Below are positions 1 to 8,357 of a stretch of DNA of 62,771 nucleotides, one piece after another (the first letter of the stretch is position 1; every line of letters begins with the position of its first letter). Made by a program: the position numbers and the translations under genes. The notes below the pieces were generated by a model, which saw only the letters and a program-made list of their open reading frames with translations, was not told the origin of the DNA and ran no database searches. The stretch is from Raskinella chloraquaticus (SeqCode) (GTDB taxonomy: Bacteria > Pseudomonadota > Alphaproteobacteria > Rhizobiales > UBA4765), in contig DEZK01000037.1 of the NCBI GenBank assembly GCA_002365175.1, positions 1 through 62,771 on the forward strand, written 5' to 3'.

Positions 1-198
1 GCCCGAAAAGCATACCCTTTGGTATGGTTGAGGGCGTCGACGAACCAGTTTGCCATTCGTGCCTTGTCCTTCGGATGGGGTGAAATGACGCGATCTTTAT
101 GTCGCAAGCCTTTGAAAGTCAGACGACTTCCTGCAGGCCTGCTCCTCAACCTCGCGCCATGTCCCTCCCACCGTTTTGCCCAAATTAATGGGTCCTGA
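1..198 (+). other. open reading frame cut by the window edge, possible end of a mobile element
   Basis: Frame 1 is open from the first base to a TGA at 196-198 (65 codons, no start inside the window). The minus strand is also open over most of the stretch, so coding direction is unclear. The stop lies inside the inverted repeat GGGTC-CT-GACCC at 190-201, which resembles the kind of short repeat found at element ends, but I cannot name an element or family. The remaining bases to 420 hold no gene that I can support. They carry a short inverted repeat, GGGAGA/TCTCCC (371-389), in the presumed leader of the next gene. Confidence 0.25.
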
Positions 199-420
199 CC
201 CTAAGTTGCTGAATTCTGCACTTAGGCCCCGGCAGATTCGCGTTCGTCAATATTAACGGCTCTAAACCCTTGTCCTGACAACATTTTCACGCAAGCGTGT
301 TCATTTTGCCAGTTCCCTTTTTCTTATCCGTTCATATAGTCGGGGATAAGTTTCGCCGCGTTACATCGTCGGGAGAATATTTATCTCCCCTCGTCGGTCC
401 CGTCGGAAAGGGGAGACACC

Positions 421-1809
421 ATGCGTCGCGACATTCTGGGAAATGCCACAACGATCAGCTCGCCGCAGGCCGCGCTGGCTTGGGATGAAACGACCGAGGC
501 GATGCTCGCCCACGCCAAGCGCACGCCCGAAGCGCTGGCGATCGTTCTGGCCGAGGACCCTCATTTCGCGCAGGCCTACGCGCTCAAGGGTCTGATGGTG
601 CTGACGCTGGCGCGCAGCGAGATGACCCAGTTCGCCAGGCAGTGTCTGGCGCAGGCCGAGGCCGCAGCAAAAATCCAGCCCCCGAATGCCCGCGAAAGCA
701 GCTACATTGATGCGCTGCGCCATTGGCTCGACGGCAACATCATCCTGGCCGTCGACTGCCTGGAAAGCATCGCCAGCCTTTATCCTCTTGATGCCATGGC
801 TATCAAACTGGCACACGCCATTCGCTTCATGATTGGCGATTTGAAGGGTATGCTGCACGGCATCGACAAGGCCGCATCGCATTTCACCGATGACACGCCA
901 TTCGCCGGCTACATCTTCGGATGCCGCGCTTTCGCGCTGGAGGAAAATGGCCGCTACCGCGAAGCCGAGACGACCGGAAGGCAGGCGGTTGCACTGGCGC
1001 CGCGCGATGCCTGGGGGCTTCACGCCGTTGCCCATGTTCTCGAGATGAACGGGCGCGCGGAAGAAGGCTATGCGTGGCTCGGCGGTGCGGCTCATTACGA
1101 GCACTGCAACAATTTCGGCTATCATATTCATTGGCATCGCGCCCTGTTTGCTCTCGAGCTTGGACGCGTCAACGAAGTGCTCGCCCTTCACGATGGCGCG
1201 ATACGCCGTGATCACACCGACGATTTTCGCGACGTCGCCAACGGCGCATCCATTCTCCAGCGCCTCGAACTTGAAGGCGTCGACGTTGGTGATCGCTGGA
1301 GCGAACTGGCGGATATTGCTTCACGCCGGGTGAATGATGGTCAGCTGGTGTTTGCCGACCTCCATTATCTGCTGGCCCTTCTCGGCGGCAAGCGGCTTGA
1401 TTGTGCCAACAAACTGGTTGCAACCATGCTGGCTGATGCGCAGTCCGGCTCCTGTTACAACAGCCGGGTCGCTGAACAGACCGGCGCTCATATCGCCCAG
1501 GGGCTCGTCGACTTTGCTGCCGGCAGATATCAAAGTGCTGCCCGGCATTTAATGCGCGGCCGCGATCTGCGCCAGATCATGGGCGGCAGCCACGCCCAGC
1601 GCGACGTCTTCGAGCAGGTGACCCTTGAAGCCCTGCTGCGCTCGGGCGATCTTGACCGGGCGGAGAAAATTTTGAAGGCGCGCCTGTCTGCGCGCTCCAG
1701 AAACCGCTTCGCATCCTCGCGTCTGGGCCGTCTGCAATCAGCTCGCGACCAGTCGGCGCGCATCGGTGCTCTGCTGATGGAAGCCTTGCCCGCAGCTACG
1801 TATCATTAG
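421..1809 (+). CDS. TPR-repeat protein, TTC38-like
   Basis: A 462-residue soluble protein with no signal peptide. It is rich in short helical pairs with Ala/Leu/Gly spacing (for example near residues 40-75, 150-200 and 385-425), as in tetratricopeptide solenoids. The overall layout resembles the bacterial relatives of tetratricopeptide repeat protein 38: an opening segment with one TPR-like pair, a central His-rich stretch (residues about 215-240, with HVLEMNGR and HIHWHRALF), and a C-terminal repeat region. That family has no firmly assigned reaction; TPRs usually bind partner proteins. The start is supported by a GGGGAG Shine-Dalgarno just upstream of the ATG. It stands alone, 160 bases from the next gene. 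Confidence 0.7.
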   Translation: MRRDILGNATTISSPQAALAWDETTEAMLAHAKRTPEALAIVLAEDPHFAQAYALKGLMVLTLARSEMTQFARQCLAQAEAAAKIQPPNARESSYIDALRHWLDGNIILAVDCLESIASLYPLDAMAIKLAHAIRFMIGDLKGMLHGIDKAASHFTDDTPFAGYIFGCRAFALEENGRYREAETTGRQAVALAPRDAWGLHAVAHVLEMNGRAEEGYAWLGGAAHYEHCNNFGYHIHWHRALFALELGRVNEVLALHDGAIRRDHTDDFRDVANGASILQRLELEGVDVGDRWSELADIASRRVNDGQLVFADLHYLLALLGGKRLDCANKLVATMLADAQSGSCYNSRVAEQTGAHIAQGLVDFAAGRYQSAARHLMRGRDLRQIMGGSHAQRDVFEQVTLEALLRSGDLDRAEKILKARLSARSRNRFASSRLGRLQSARDQSARIGALLMEALPAATYH

Positions 1810-1968
1810 GAATAGGCTCGAACACGCAGCGATGTTATAGGCGAGGCAGCCTGTCGTCCCGCCTGTTTCATTCAGGGGATTTATACACCTGCAATTTTCT
1901 GCTTTTATGTCTCAAAGCGCCGTGAGTTACGCTCACCCCCCTTTCTACTCGCATGGAGTTTGCTGAAT

Positions 1969-2379
1969 ATGCCCGTTGCCCATCGCCTGCGGTCCCTCGC
2001 TGCCGCCGCCCTCCTGTCAACGATCTCCTCCTTTGCCGCTCACGCTCAGGAAGGCAATGCCGAAGCCGGTGCCAAGGTCTTCGCGCCCTGCCGCGCCTGT
2101 CACCAGATCGGCGAAACGGCCAAAAATCTGGTCGGACCGCAGCTTAACGGCGTTATTGGCCGCAAGGCGGCAACAGCCGTAAATTACAATTATTCAGACG
2201 CATTCAAGGCACTTGACCGGGTGTGGACGGAAGAAGTGTTTCGCAAATATATCGTCGATCCCCGCGGTGATGTGCCTGGCACCAAGATGACGTTCCCCGG
2301 CATCAAGAACGAACAGCAGATCCCTGATCTGATCGCTTTCCTCAAGCAGTACGGCGCCGACGGCAAGAAATCGCAATAA
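1969..2379 (+). CDS. periplasmic cytochrome c, class I (c2-like)
   Basis: A 136-residue secreted monohaem cytochrome. A signal peptide ends near AHAQ (about residue 26), and the haem-binding motif CRACH follows at about residues 44-48. The sixth-ligand methionine is probably in the GTKMTFPG motif about 55 residues later, a layout typical of mitochondrial-type c2/c550 cytochromes that shuttle electrons to a terminal oxidase. A TTG lies in frame at 1960, but GGAG at 1955-1958 is 10 bases from the ATG at 1969, so the ATG is preferred. It leads a co-directional set with two Cys-rich secreted proteins and a SCO protein, which suggests a role in periplasmic electron or copper handling. Confidence 0.88.
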   Translation: MPVAHRLRSLAAAALLSTISSFAAHAQEGNAEAGAKVFAPCRACHQIGETAKNLVGPQLNGVIGRKAATAVNYNYSDAFKALDRVWTEEVFRKYIVDPRGDVPGTKMTFPGIKNEQQIPDLIAFLKQYGADGKKSQ

Positions 2380-2570
2380 TGTGAACACATAGGCGCATTC
2401 GCGAATACGCGCGCGGCGAACGACCCAGTCTTGACGCCCACATTGGTCTCTTGACGGCAAACAGGGAAGCAGTATCCGTTTGTCACGCGCGTGTGTAGAG
2501 AAGTGAGTTGGCATGAGTGTCTCTTTGGATTTAACTTGAGCCTATTGAAGCTGACAGACAGGTCGTCAGC

Positions 2571-2604
2571 TGCGCTTGGATACGAAATGCGCTTGGACAC
2601 GAAA
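2571..2604 (+). repeat. 17-bp tandem duplication in a leader region
   Basis: TGCGCTTGGATACGAAA (2571-2587) is followed directly by the same 17 bases with one T-to-C change (2588-2604). The pair ends 11 bases before the ATG of the next gene and touches its Shine-Dalgarno region. The rest of the 236-base gap (2380-2615) shows no gene. Confidence 0.85.
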
Positions 2605-2615
2605 AGGAACTGGAA

Positions 2616-3050
2616 ATGAAGACGCGCCGTTACCTGGGCCTTGCGTTCGCAGCTTTTGGCTTTGCCTCGCTGTCCCTGCCTGCCCAAGCCGCCGGCAAGC
2701 AGGTGCAGGTCAAGGGTGAGATCGTCGACACGTTCTGCTCGGTCTCCGAAATCATGTACGCCTATGGCACCGCCCATTATCAGTGCTCGGTCTGGTGCGC
2801 GGCGGGCGGTGTTCCGGTATCGATCAAGGGCGATGACGGCGAATTTTACGTCGTTTTGAAGATTAATGAGGATACGAACACGATCATCAATAACAAGCTT
2901 CTCACCATCCAGGCCCACCACGTAACGGCTGATGGCGAGTTGCTCGAGCGCAATGGCGTCAAGTATATTCTTGTCTCGCAGGTCGCTGACGACAAAGGGG
3001 TTGTGAACCTGACCCATGATGAGCATGGCATCTTGCCGTTTGGCAATTGA
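2616..3050 (+). CDS. secreted Cys/His-motif protein, unknown function (paralogue A)
   Basis: A 144-residue protein with a clear signal peptide (cleavage after about residue 26, LPAQAA). The mature part begins with a short beta-rich domain carrying C41-x12-H54-x2-C57-x3-C61, then an alternation of Val/Ile-rich strands like a small OB-type barrel. The VKGEIVD...C...H..C...C...G.P pattern is one I associate with unnamed periplasmic domains in several phyla, not with a characterised enzyme. The spacing suggests metal or haem binding or disulfides, but this is inference. The next gene encodes a diverged copy, and a SCO protein follows, so copper or redox work in the periplasm is plausible. Confidence 0.75.
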   Translation: MKTRRYLGLAFAAFGFASLSLPAQAAGKQVQVKGEIVDTFCSVSEIMYAYGTAHYQCSVWCAAGGVPVSIKGDDGEFYVVLKINEDTNTIINNKLLTIQAHHVTADGELLERNGVKYILVSQVADDKGVVNLTHDEHGILPFGN

Positions 3051-3068
3051 TTGAGGGGATCGCGAAGA

Positions 3069-3575
3069 ATGCGTTATCTGTTTCTTGGCCTCGCGCTGGC
3101 GGTTTCCGCTCCGTCGTTGACGTTCGCTGCAGAAAGCGTCGGCGCGCAATATGAAAACGAGATCGTTCTCAAGGGACAGATCGTCGATATCGTCTGTGAG
3201 CTGACGGGCAATTGCACCAAGGAATGCGGCGAGGGTAAACGTGTTCTTGGTCTCAAGACCGACGACAGCACGATTTATCTCATTGCCAAGGGCCCGCCGC
3301 TTTTTGCCAATGCCAATGAATCGGTTCTGCCCTTCTGCGCCAAGCCGATCGAAGTGGATGGCCTGCTGATCAAGAATCCAAAAATGCCCTTGCTGTTCGT
3401 TCAGCGCTATCGTGCTGCTGGCAGCGCGGACTGGAAGGATGCCGACGGCTTCGAGGTTGCGTGGAAGGCCAGGAACGGCGAATCCGACGAATGGTTCCGC
3501 AAGGATCCGCTGGTCGTCGAAATCGTCAAGAAAAGCGGCCCCCTGGGCATTCCGGGGCTTGCGCCCAAGCCGTAA
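3069..3575 (+). CDS. secreted Cys-rich protein, unknown function (paralogue B)
   Basis: A 168-residue protein with a signal peptide (cleavage near TFAAES, residue 21-22). It shares the LKGQIVDIVC opening of its upstream neighbour, but its cysteines are spaced C43-x5-C49-x3-C53 with an extra C80, and the histidine of the neighbour's motif is missing. The C-terminal 70 residues are unrelated and rich in Trp and Lys. The ATG at 3069 is preferred over a TTG at 3051 because GAGGGG lies 10 bases upstream and the signal peptide then starts cleanly. Only 18 bases separate it from the preceding stop. The pair looks like an ancient duplication followed by divergence of the putative ligand set. Confidence 0.72.
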   Translation: MRYLFLGLALAVSAPSLTFAAESVGAQYENEIVLKGQIVDIVCELTGNCTKECGEGKRVLGLKTDDSTIYLIAKGPPLFANANESVLPFCAKPIEVDGLLIKNPKMPLLFVQRYRAAGSADWKDADGFEVAWKARNGESDEWFRKDPLVVEIVKKSGPLGIPGLAPKP

Positions 3576-3670
3576 GATTGAGCGCAAAACACCGCTTACA
3601 TGGCTCGGGCTGGCACCGCTGGATAATAGTTCGTCGTTTGAACGCAAGCCTGCATAGGAATCAGACCGCT

Positions 3671-4309
3671 ATGTCTCGTATCATGGCCGTGTTCGCTGTT
3701 ATTGCCAGCGCTCTGCTGGCATCGCCCCTGTTCGCGCATGGCACTGGGCCCCATATCGCCGTGCCACCGACGTCCGACAAGGAGGATGCCGATAACCTGG
3801 CGCGCGACCCGCTCGCCAACCGCTTTGGCGGCAAATTCACGCTCACCGATCATCGTGGCAACCGGGTTACCGACGAGACCTATCGCGGTCATTATCTGCT
3901 CGTCTATTTCGGATTTACCAGTTGCGCCGACCTCTGTCCGATTGACATGGCCAACATGACGGCAGCGCTGCAGATGGTATCGCCGGCAACGGCTGAAAAA
4001 ATCCAGCCTCTGTTTATCAGCGTTGACCCCGAAATCGACACCCCGGCAGTGCTGTCGGCCTATGTCGCCAATTTCAATCCAAACCTCATTGGCCTCACCG
4101 GCAGCGTCGCCGAAGTCGAAGCCGCCGCCCGCGCCTACCGTGTGCAGCGCCATAAATTGCTGCATCCGTCCAGCAACGGCCACCCTTACATCATCGACCA
4201 CGGAACACTGATGTTCCTCATGGGACCGGACGGCAAATTCGTTACCCTTTTTCCCAACAATTCTGACCCCGAAAAGATCGCGCGCAATCTTGACCGCTAC
4301 GTGAAATAA
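3671..4309 (+). CDS. SCO1/SenC family copper chaperone or thiol-redox protein
   Basis: A 212-residue protein with an N-terminal hydrophobic export signal (residues 1-22) and a thioredoxin-like fold. The SCO hallmark CxxxC is seen as CADLCP, and the distal histidine is in the IIDHGTLMFLM motif. Together these bind Cu(I) or Cu(II) in the family, which matures the CuA site of cytochrome oxidase or acts in periplasmic redox signalling. The frame is open far upstream, but the first residues resembling a signal start at the ATG at 3671. Its neighbours (cytochrome c and two Cys-rich secreted proteins) fit a periplasmic electron or copper pathway, although no oxidase gene lies in the window. Confidence 0.9.
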   Translation: MSRIMAVFAVIASALLASPLFAHGTGPHIAVPPTSDKEDADNLARDPLANRFGGKFTLTDHRGNRVTDETYRGHYLLVYFGFTSCADLCPIDMANMTAALQMVSPATAEKIQPLFISVDPEIDTPAVLSAYVANFNPNLIGLTGSVAEVEAAARAYRVQRHKLLHPSSNGHPYIIDHGTLMFLMGPDGKFVTLFPNNSDPEKIARNLDRYVK

Positions 4310-4438
4310 CGATCCTGCCTACTACCAAGTTCAGCGCCATCACCATATGTGCCAGATATATATGGAATATTTTTGCAACTCCCTGCCTGCGGCACGGCTG
4401 GGTTGAAATCCTTCGCGACTTGCCGGAAAGTCATGAGC

Positions 4439-5077
4439 ATGCAGACGCCCGCCCCTTCATCTCTCATCATTCCCTCCACCAGAACCATGATCAATCTGGT
4501 CATTGGCGGGGCGATCGGCCTTTTTGTCTGGGAGTGCTGGGCGCGTCTGTTCACCCCGCTCATCGTCGGCTACCCGCTGGAACCTGCAGGTCTTCTCGAT
4601 GCGCTGGCCCAACATCTGGCAGGTCTTAATCTGCCACGCCTGTTCCGCGAGGCTGTCCATTATGGCATCGGTCTCGTCGGCTATCCGATCATATATTTCG
4701 CTGTATCGCGCCATGTCCCGCGCTGGCCGGTCATTCTCGATGCCATCGTGATCATAACCTTCAGCTTCAGTATTTTCCGCGACATCAGCGCAGGCATGTT
4801 TACGCCGGCAAAGTTCATGTTTCTGACTGCCGTCATCGCTCTCGTCTTCAGCCGCCTGATCAACCGCGATGAGCGTATTGCCAATTGCATCAGCTGGGGC
4901 AATTTCACGTGGTTCTTCGCGCTCGGCCTGATGGCGCCGATTGCCGGGCTGTCCTTTTACCTCCTCGGCGAGGGCGGCGAATTGTCCTATATGAGCCTCG
5001 TTGGCCACGTCATTTACGGATATCTGGCAGCACTCGTTTTTGAAAAACTGGAAGATCGCCAGAAACCGGCGATGTAG
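4439..5077 (+). CDS. multi-pass inner-membrane protein, unknown function
   Basis: A 212-residue protein with about six hydrophobic segments (near residues 18-35, 70-90, 96-115, 120-135, 155-175 and 182-200) and no motif I recognise. The ATG at 4439 is chosen because GGAAAG at 4425-4430 sits 8 bases upstream; ATGs at 4433 and 4349 are less well placed. It runs the same way as the SCO gene, 129 bases downstream of it, so co-transcription is possible. Frequent Pro, Trp and Phe in the membrane segments resemble YagU-like proteins, but I do not assign a family. Confidence 0.65.
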   Translation: MQTPAPSSLIIPSTRTMINLVIGGAIGLFVWECWARLFTPLIVGYPLEPAGLLDALAQHLAGLNLPRLFREAVHYGIGLVGYPIIYFAVSRHVPRWPVILDAIVIITFSFSIFRDISAGMFTPAKFMFLTAVIALVFSRLINRDERIANCISWGNFTWFFALGLMAPIAGLSFYLLGEGGELSYMSLVGHVIYGYLAALVFEKLEDRQKPAM

Positions 5078-5209
5078 CAGCCGTTTATTCTCACGCATGC
5101 GGCGGGTGCGGGCATACATCGGCTGTCAGCCTGTCGCCGCTTCGGGGTGATTGCCGCCCGCGTCTTCGACGCCTAACATCCCTCCAGACACAACCGGGGA
5201 GGATGGCAC

Positions 5210-6466
5210 ATGTCACGATCAGGACCACACTTCGGCGCCGCGCGTGTTGACCGGCGCACCCTTCTGCTTGCAGGCACAACTCTCAGCCTCGCCACGCTTG
5301 CCGCTCCACCGGCCACGCGCGCCCAGGCAAAATCATTGCGCGTCGCCAGCCTGCTGCCACGATCTGGTTTCCTCGCACCTGCCGGACAAAGCTGTCATCG
5401 CGGCGCCCTGGCGGCCCAGGCCCTTCTGACCGATCTGGGCCACGCGATCGAGATCGTTCACATCGACACTGAAAGCAATGTCGAAACCGCCCGCACGCAG
5501 GCCGAACGCGCCATCAACGAGGGCGCGCAGGCCCTCGTTGGCCCTTTTGAATCAGGCGCTGCGCTGGCAATCGCCCAGGTCTGCGAGCAGCGCAAGGTTC
5601 CGTTCATCGTCAACATCGCCGCTGCCCCGCAACTGACCGAACAGGGCTACCAGTTCCTGGTCCGCAATTTCCAGACTGGTGGCCAACTGGTGGCAAACGG
5701 CCTGAAATTGATCGCATCACTTCTCGATGCGCAGAAACTCAGCTACCAGAGCGCTGTCTTTCTTCATGCCAACGACACCTTCGGCACCGCCCAGCGCGGC
5801 GCCATGGATGCCCTCTTTCCCAAGGCAAACCTGCCGTTCAAGCTGCTTGACTCGATTGCCTATGATCCGCGTGCCCAGGATCTGTCGGTCGAAGTCACCC
5901 GCCTGCGCTCGCTCAGCCCGGACATCGTCATGGTCGTCACTCGCGCGGGCGATGCGGTCAAACTGGTGCGCGACATGGTGCGCCAGCGCTTTGAGCCCAA
6001 GGCCATCATATCGCCCGGTTCACCCGGCTTATATGATGAGGAGTTTTTCCAGACGCTCGGCCCGCTGTCAGATTTCATGATTTACAACGTTCCCTGGGTA
6101 AATCCGAAATCGGCAATGACGAGCGCGCTCGAAAAAGCCTTTGCCAAGGCCAATCCGAGCAACCGCTTCGCGGTCGACTGTCTCAACGCCGGCTTTACTT
6201 TTGAAGCTTTCCTTATCGCCGCCGACGCCTTCAAGCGCGCCGGCACCAGTAACGGACCCGAATTGATGGCAGCCATTCGCGCCTCGAATATCACTGAGCA
6301 TGTGATGACCGGTGGGCCGATCACTTTCGACGCGAAGGGACAAAATCCCAATATTGCGTCTGTCAGCGTCCAGAACATCAAGCGGACCCCGACGGTCGTG
6401 CTTCCAGCCGATATCGCCACTACAGCGCCGGTCATGCCGATGCCAGGCTGGCAGGGCCGGAGCTGA
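5210..6466 (+). CDS. ABC transporter solute-binding protein, LivJ/type-1 family
   Basis: A 418-residue periplasmic binding protein that delivers a ligand to the LivHMGF permease encoded just downstream. The N-terminus has an RR-containing signal (VDRRTLLLAG) followed by a hydrophobic stretch and an Ala-rich cleavage site near residue 38. The mature part has the two-lobed type-1 layout, with a LVGPFESGAALA motif in lobe one and a YDEEFFQTLG segment in the hinge region. Ligand preference cannot be read from the sequence; the family takes branched-chain amino acids, amides, urea and aromatic compounds. A strong GGGGAGG Shine-Dalgarno lies 8 bases before the ATG. It probably begins the operon that runs to 10803 or beyond. 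Confidence 0.88.
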   Translation: MSRSGPHFGAARVDRRTLLLAGTTLSLATLAAPPATRAQAKSLRVASLLPRSGFLAPAGQSCHRGALAAQALLTDLGHAIEIVHIDTESNVETARTQAERAINEGAQALVGPFESGAALAIAQVCEQRKVPFIVNIAAAPQLTEQGYQFLVRNFQTGGQLVANGLKLIASLLDAQKLSYQSAVFLHANDTFGTAQRGAMDALFPKANLPFKLLDSIAYDPRAQDLSVEVTRLRSLSPDIVMVVTRAGDAVKLVRDMVRQRFEPKAIISPGSPGLYDEEFFQTLGPLSDFMIYNVPWVNPKSAMTSALEKAFAKANPSNRFAVDCLNAGFTFEAFLIAADAFKRAGTSNGPELMAAIRASNITEHVMTGGPITFDAKGQNPNIASVSVQNIKRTPTVVLPADIATTAPVMPMPGWQGRS

Positions 6467-6470
6467 ATTG

Positions 6471-7400
6471 GTGACAGCAACGATGCCGGCTCGCGGCTCA
6501 CCATCGGCGCGGCTATCCATCGCCGTCATTGCGGCGTTTGGATTGACCGTCGGCCTGGCGGCGATGCCGGCTGATGCGCAGGAGGCGTGCCTGGCCGTCG
6601 AGCGGCTGAAATCGGTTGAGAAAACCGGCGATACCTGCCGCTTTCACGGCGCTATCCTCAATCGCTGCGGCCATGATGTGAAGTATGCGATCGTGCGCGC
6701 CGTTCCCCATCCCGAGCGTGGCCCTTTGCCAACCGTCACCGGAGCCGTTCCGCGATTCCAGCTGGCGCCCTTGTCGTTTGACCGAGAAATCTGCCAGCAG
6801 GGTCATCATGTTCTCGAAGTAACCGGCGATGGCCGCCTGCGCGACGCGACCGGGCAGCCGATTACACCACCTCTGGCGAGCGAGGCGATTGCCCCGGCGG
6901 CTGAGCGCATCAATGCCTGCGTCAGGACCTGCCCGGCGCCGGAGCTCGACCGCCAATCACTGATCGCTGAATTGCGCAAAGCATATGGCGGCGCCGTCGA
7001 TGTCGCCGATGCCGCACCCGCAATCGAAGACTATATATCGATCACTCTTGCCCGGCGTCAGGCCAAGGACCAGGTCTGCGCTGCCACCTGCCAGGGGGCA
7101 TCGACGCCGGAAGCGGCAAGCCTCACGAGCGCCAGAATAGATACCGAGAGCGAGCAGACACTCGCAGCCCCCATCGCTCTCCTCGCCGCTATCGCCGCCC
7201 GCCCCGCCGCCCCCAAAATCGCCGCGCCATCCGACGCACTCCCTGAAGCGGTGGAAGGCCCCGCGCCACCGAGAAAATGGCGTGGGCGCAAGCGCCACGC
7301 CGTGACATCCGGCAATCGCTGCCGCACCGTCGGCGCGTCCGGTCGCTGCCGGCTTGTCCTCAACATTGAACCGCGCGGACGCAGTACCAAAACGCGCTAG
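6471..7400 (+). CDS. secreted Cys-rich protein of unknown function within the liv operon
   Basis: A 309-residue protein predicted to be exported: hydrophobic residues 15-32 end at ADAQEA. The mature N-terminal half has several cysteines, including CLAV, TCRFHG, NRCGH and EICQQG, then an acidic segment with CVRTCPAPE and CAATCQG, and finally a Pro/Ala-rich and strongly basic tail ending near ATG-coded residue 309. I recognise no family. A GTG at 6471, four bases after the preceding stop, and an ATG at 6483 are both possible starts. Its tight position between the solute-binding protein and LivH implies co-expression with the transporter. It may assist ligand capture or fold on its own; this is inference. 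Confidence 0.6.
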   Translation: MTATMPARGSPSARLSIAVIAAFGLTVGLAAMPADAQEACLAVERLKSVEKTGDTCRFHGAILNRCGHDVKYAIVRAVPHPERGPLPTVTGAVPRFQLAPLSFDREICQQGHHVLEVTGDGRLRDATGQPITPPLASEAIAPAAERINACVRTCPAPELDRQSLIAELRKAYGGAVDVADAAPAIEDYISITLARRQAKDQVCAATCQGASTPEAASLTSARIDTESEQTLAAPIALLAAIAARPAAPKIAAPSDALPEAVEGPAPPRKWRGRKRHAVTSGNRCRTVGASGRCRLVLNIEPRGRSTKTR

Positions 7401-7485
7401 TGCCCGGGCGACGGTTGCGCGCAGGCACGGCAATGGATTAAGCCCGGCACACATCAAGCCCATCTCACATTTGCGGCCCGTCATC

Positions 7486-8355
7486 ATGTCACTAACGCTC
7501 TCAGCCAGTGTCATCGTCCAGGGTGTTCTGACCGGGCTCGTCTACGGGCTCATGGCGCTTGGACTGTCGGTCATCTTCGGCATCGTCCGGGTGGTCAACT
7601 TCGCTCATGGTGAATTCGCCGTGCTCGCCATGTATATCGCCTATCTGCTGTTTTTCTGGCTCAAACTTGATCCCTTCCTGGCCGCCCTGCCAATTGCGGC
7701 GCTGTTCTTTGGCGTTGGCTACCTGCTCCAGCGCGCGCTCATCAATTCCTTCGTTGCCCGCGCCGAGCATGACCAGTTCATCCTCATGGTCGGGCTGGCG
7801 ATTGTGCTGGTGAATGGCTGCCTGATGATCTTTGGCCCTGAGGCGCGTCACGCCGAGCTGTCATACTCGCTCGACAGCTGGCTCGCCGGCCCTCTCATCA
7901 TTGACGCGGTGCGCGTCTATGCCGCCATCGGCTCGCTTGTTGTCGCCCTGATGCTGCTTGCCTTCTTTCGCCTCACCGACACCGGTACCGCCATTCGCGC
8001 CTGCGCCGACAATCGTCTGGCTGCAGCAATTGTCGGCCTTGATACCCGACGCCTTTATGCGCTCACCTTCGGGCTGGGTCTGGCCTGCGTCGGGGCGGCC
8101 GGCGCCATGCAGACGGCGATCATCGATCCCAATCCCTCCCTGGCGCCGGGCATGACCTTGCTCGCCTTCACGGTCGTCATCGTCGGCGGGCTGGGCTCGC
8201 TGATCGGTGCGCTGTTTGCCGGCATTCTCATTGGGGTGGCCGAGGCGTTGTCCTCGCTGGTGATGGCGCCGTCAATGAAATCGCTGGCGTCATTCGCGGT
8301 GCTTGTCCTGGTGCTGGTGCTGCGCCCGCAAGGTTTGTTTGGAAAGGGCGGATAA
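7486..8355 (+). CDS. livH: branched-chain-type ABC permease, LivH family
   Basis: A 289-residue inner-membrane permease with about eight hydrophobic helices. The signature GLVYGLMALGLSVIFG...NFAHGEFAVLA opening and the RACADNRLAAAIVGLD cytoplasmic loop, which contacts the ATPase, mark it as LivH. It works with LivM and the ATPases LivG and LivF to import the ligand of the adjacent binding protein. The reading frame is open further upstream, but the ATG at 7486 gives the expected family length. No good Shine-Dalgarno is visible, so translation may be coupled or weak. The next gene starts two bases after this stop. Confidence 0.92.
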   Translation: MSLTLSASVIVQGVLTGLVYGLMALGLSVIFGIVRVVNFAHGEFAVLAMYIAYLLFFWLKLDPFLAALPIAALFFGVGYLLQRALINSFVARAEHDQFILMVGLAIVLVNGCLMIFGPEARHAELSYSLDSWLAGPLIIDAVRVYAAIGSLVVALMLLAFFRLTDTGTAIRACADNRLAAAIVGLDTRRLYALTFGLGLACVGAAGAMQTAIIDPNPSLAPGMTLLAFTVVIVGGLGSLIGALFAGILIGVAEALSSLVMAPSMKSLASFAVLVLVLVLRPQGLFGKGG

Positions 8356-8357
8356 TC

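Noticed and set aside
241..275. CtrA-like TTAACG...TAAACC near the left edge
   Set aside because: Spacing and second half do not fit the box and there is no flagellar or cell-cycle gene next to it.
2190..3647. 485-codon minus-strand frame across cytochrome c and both Cys-rich genes
   Set aside because: It spans the gaps between three well-supported plus-strand genes with Shine-Dalgarno sites and signal peptides, and its protein has no recognisable domain. High-GC codon use on the plus strand explains the open antisense frame.
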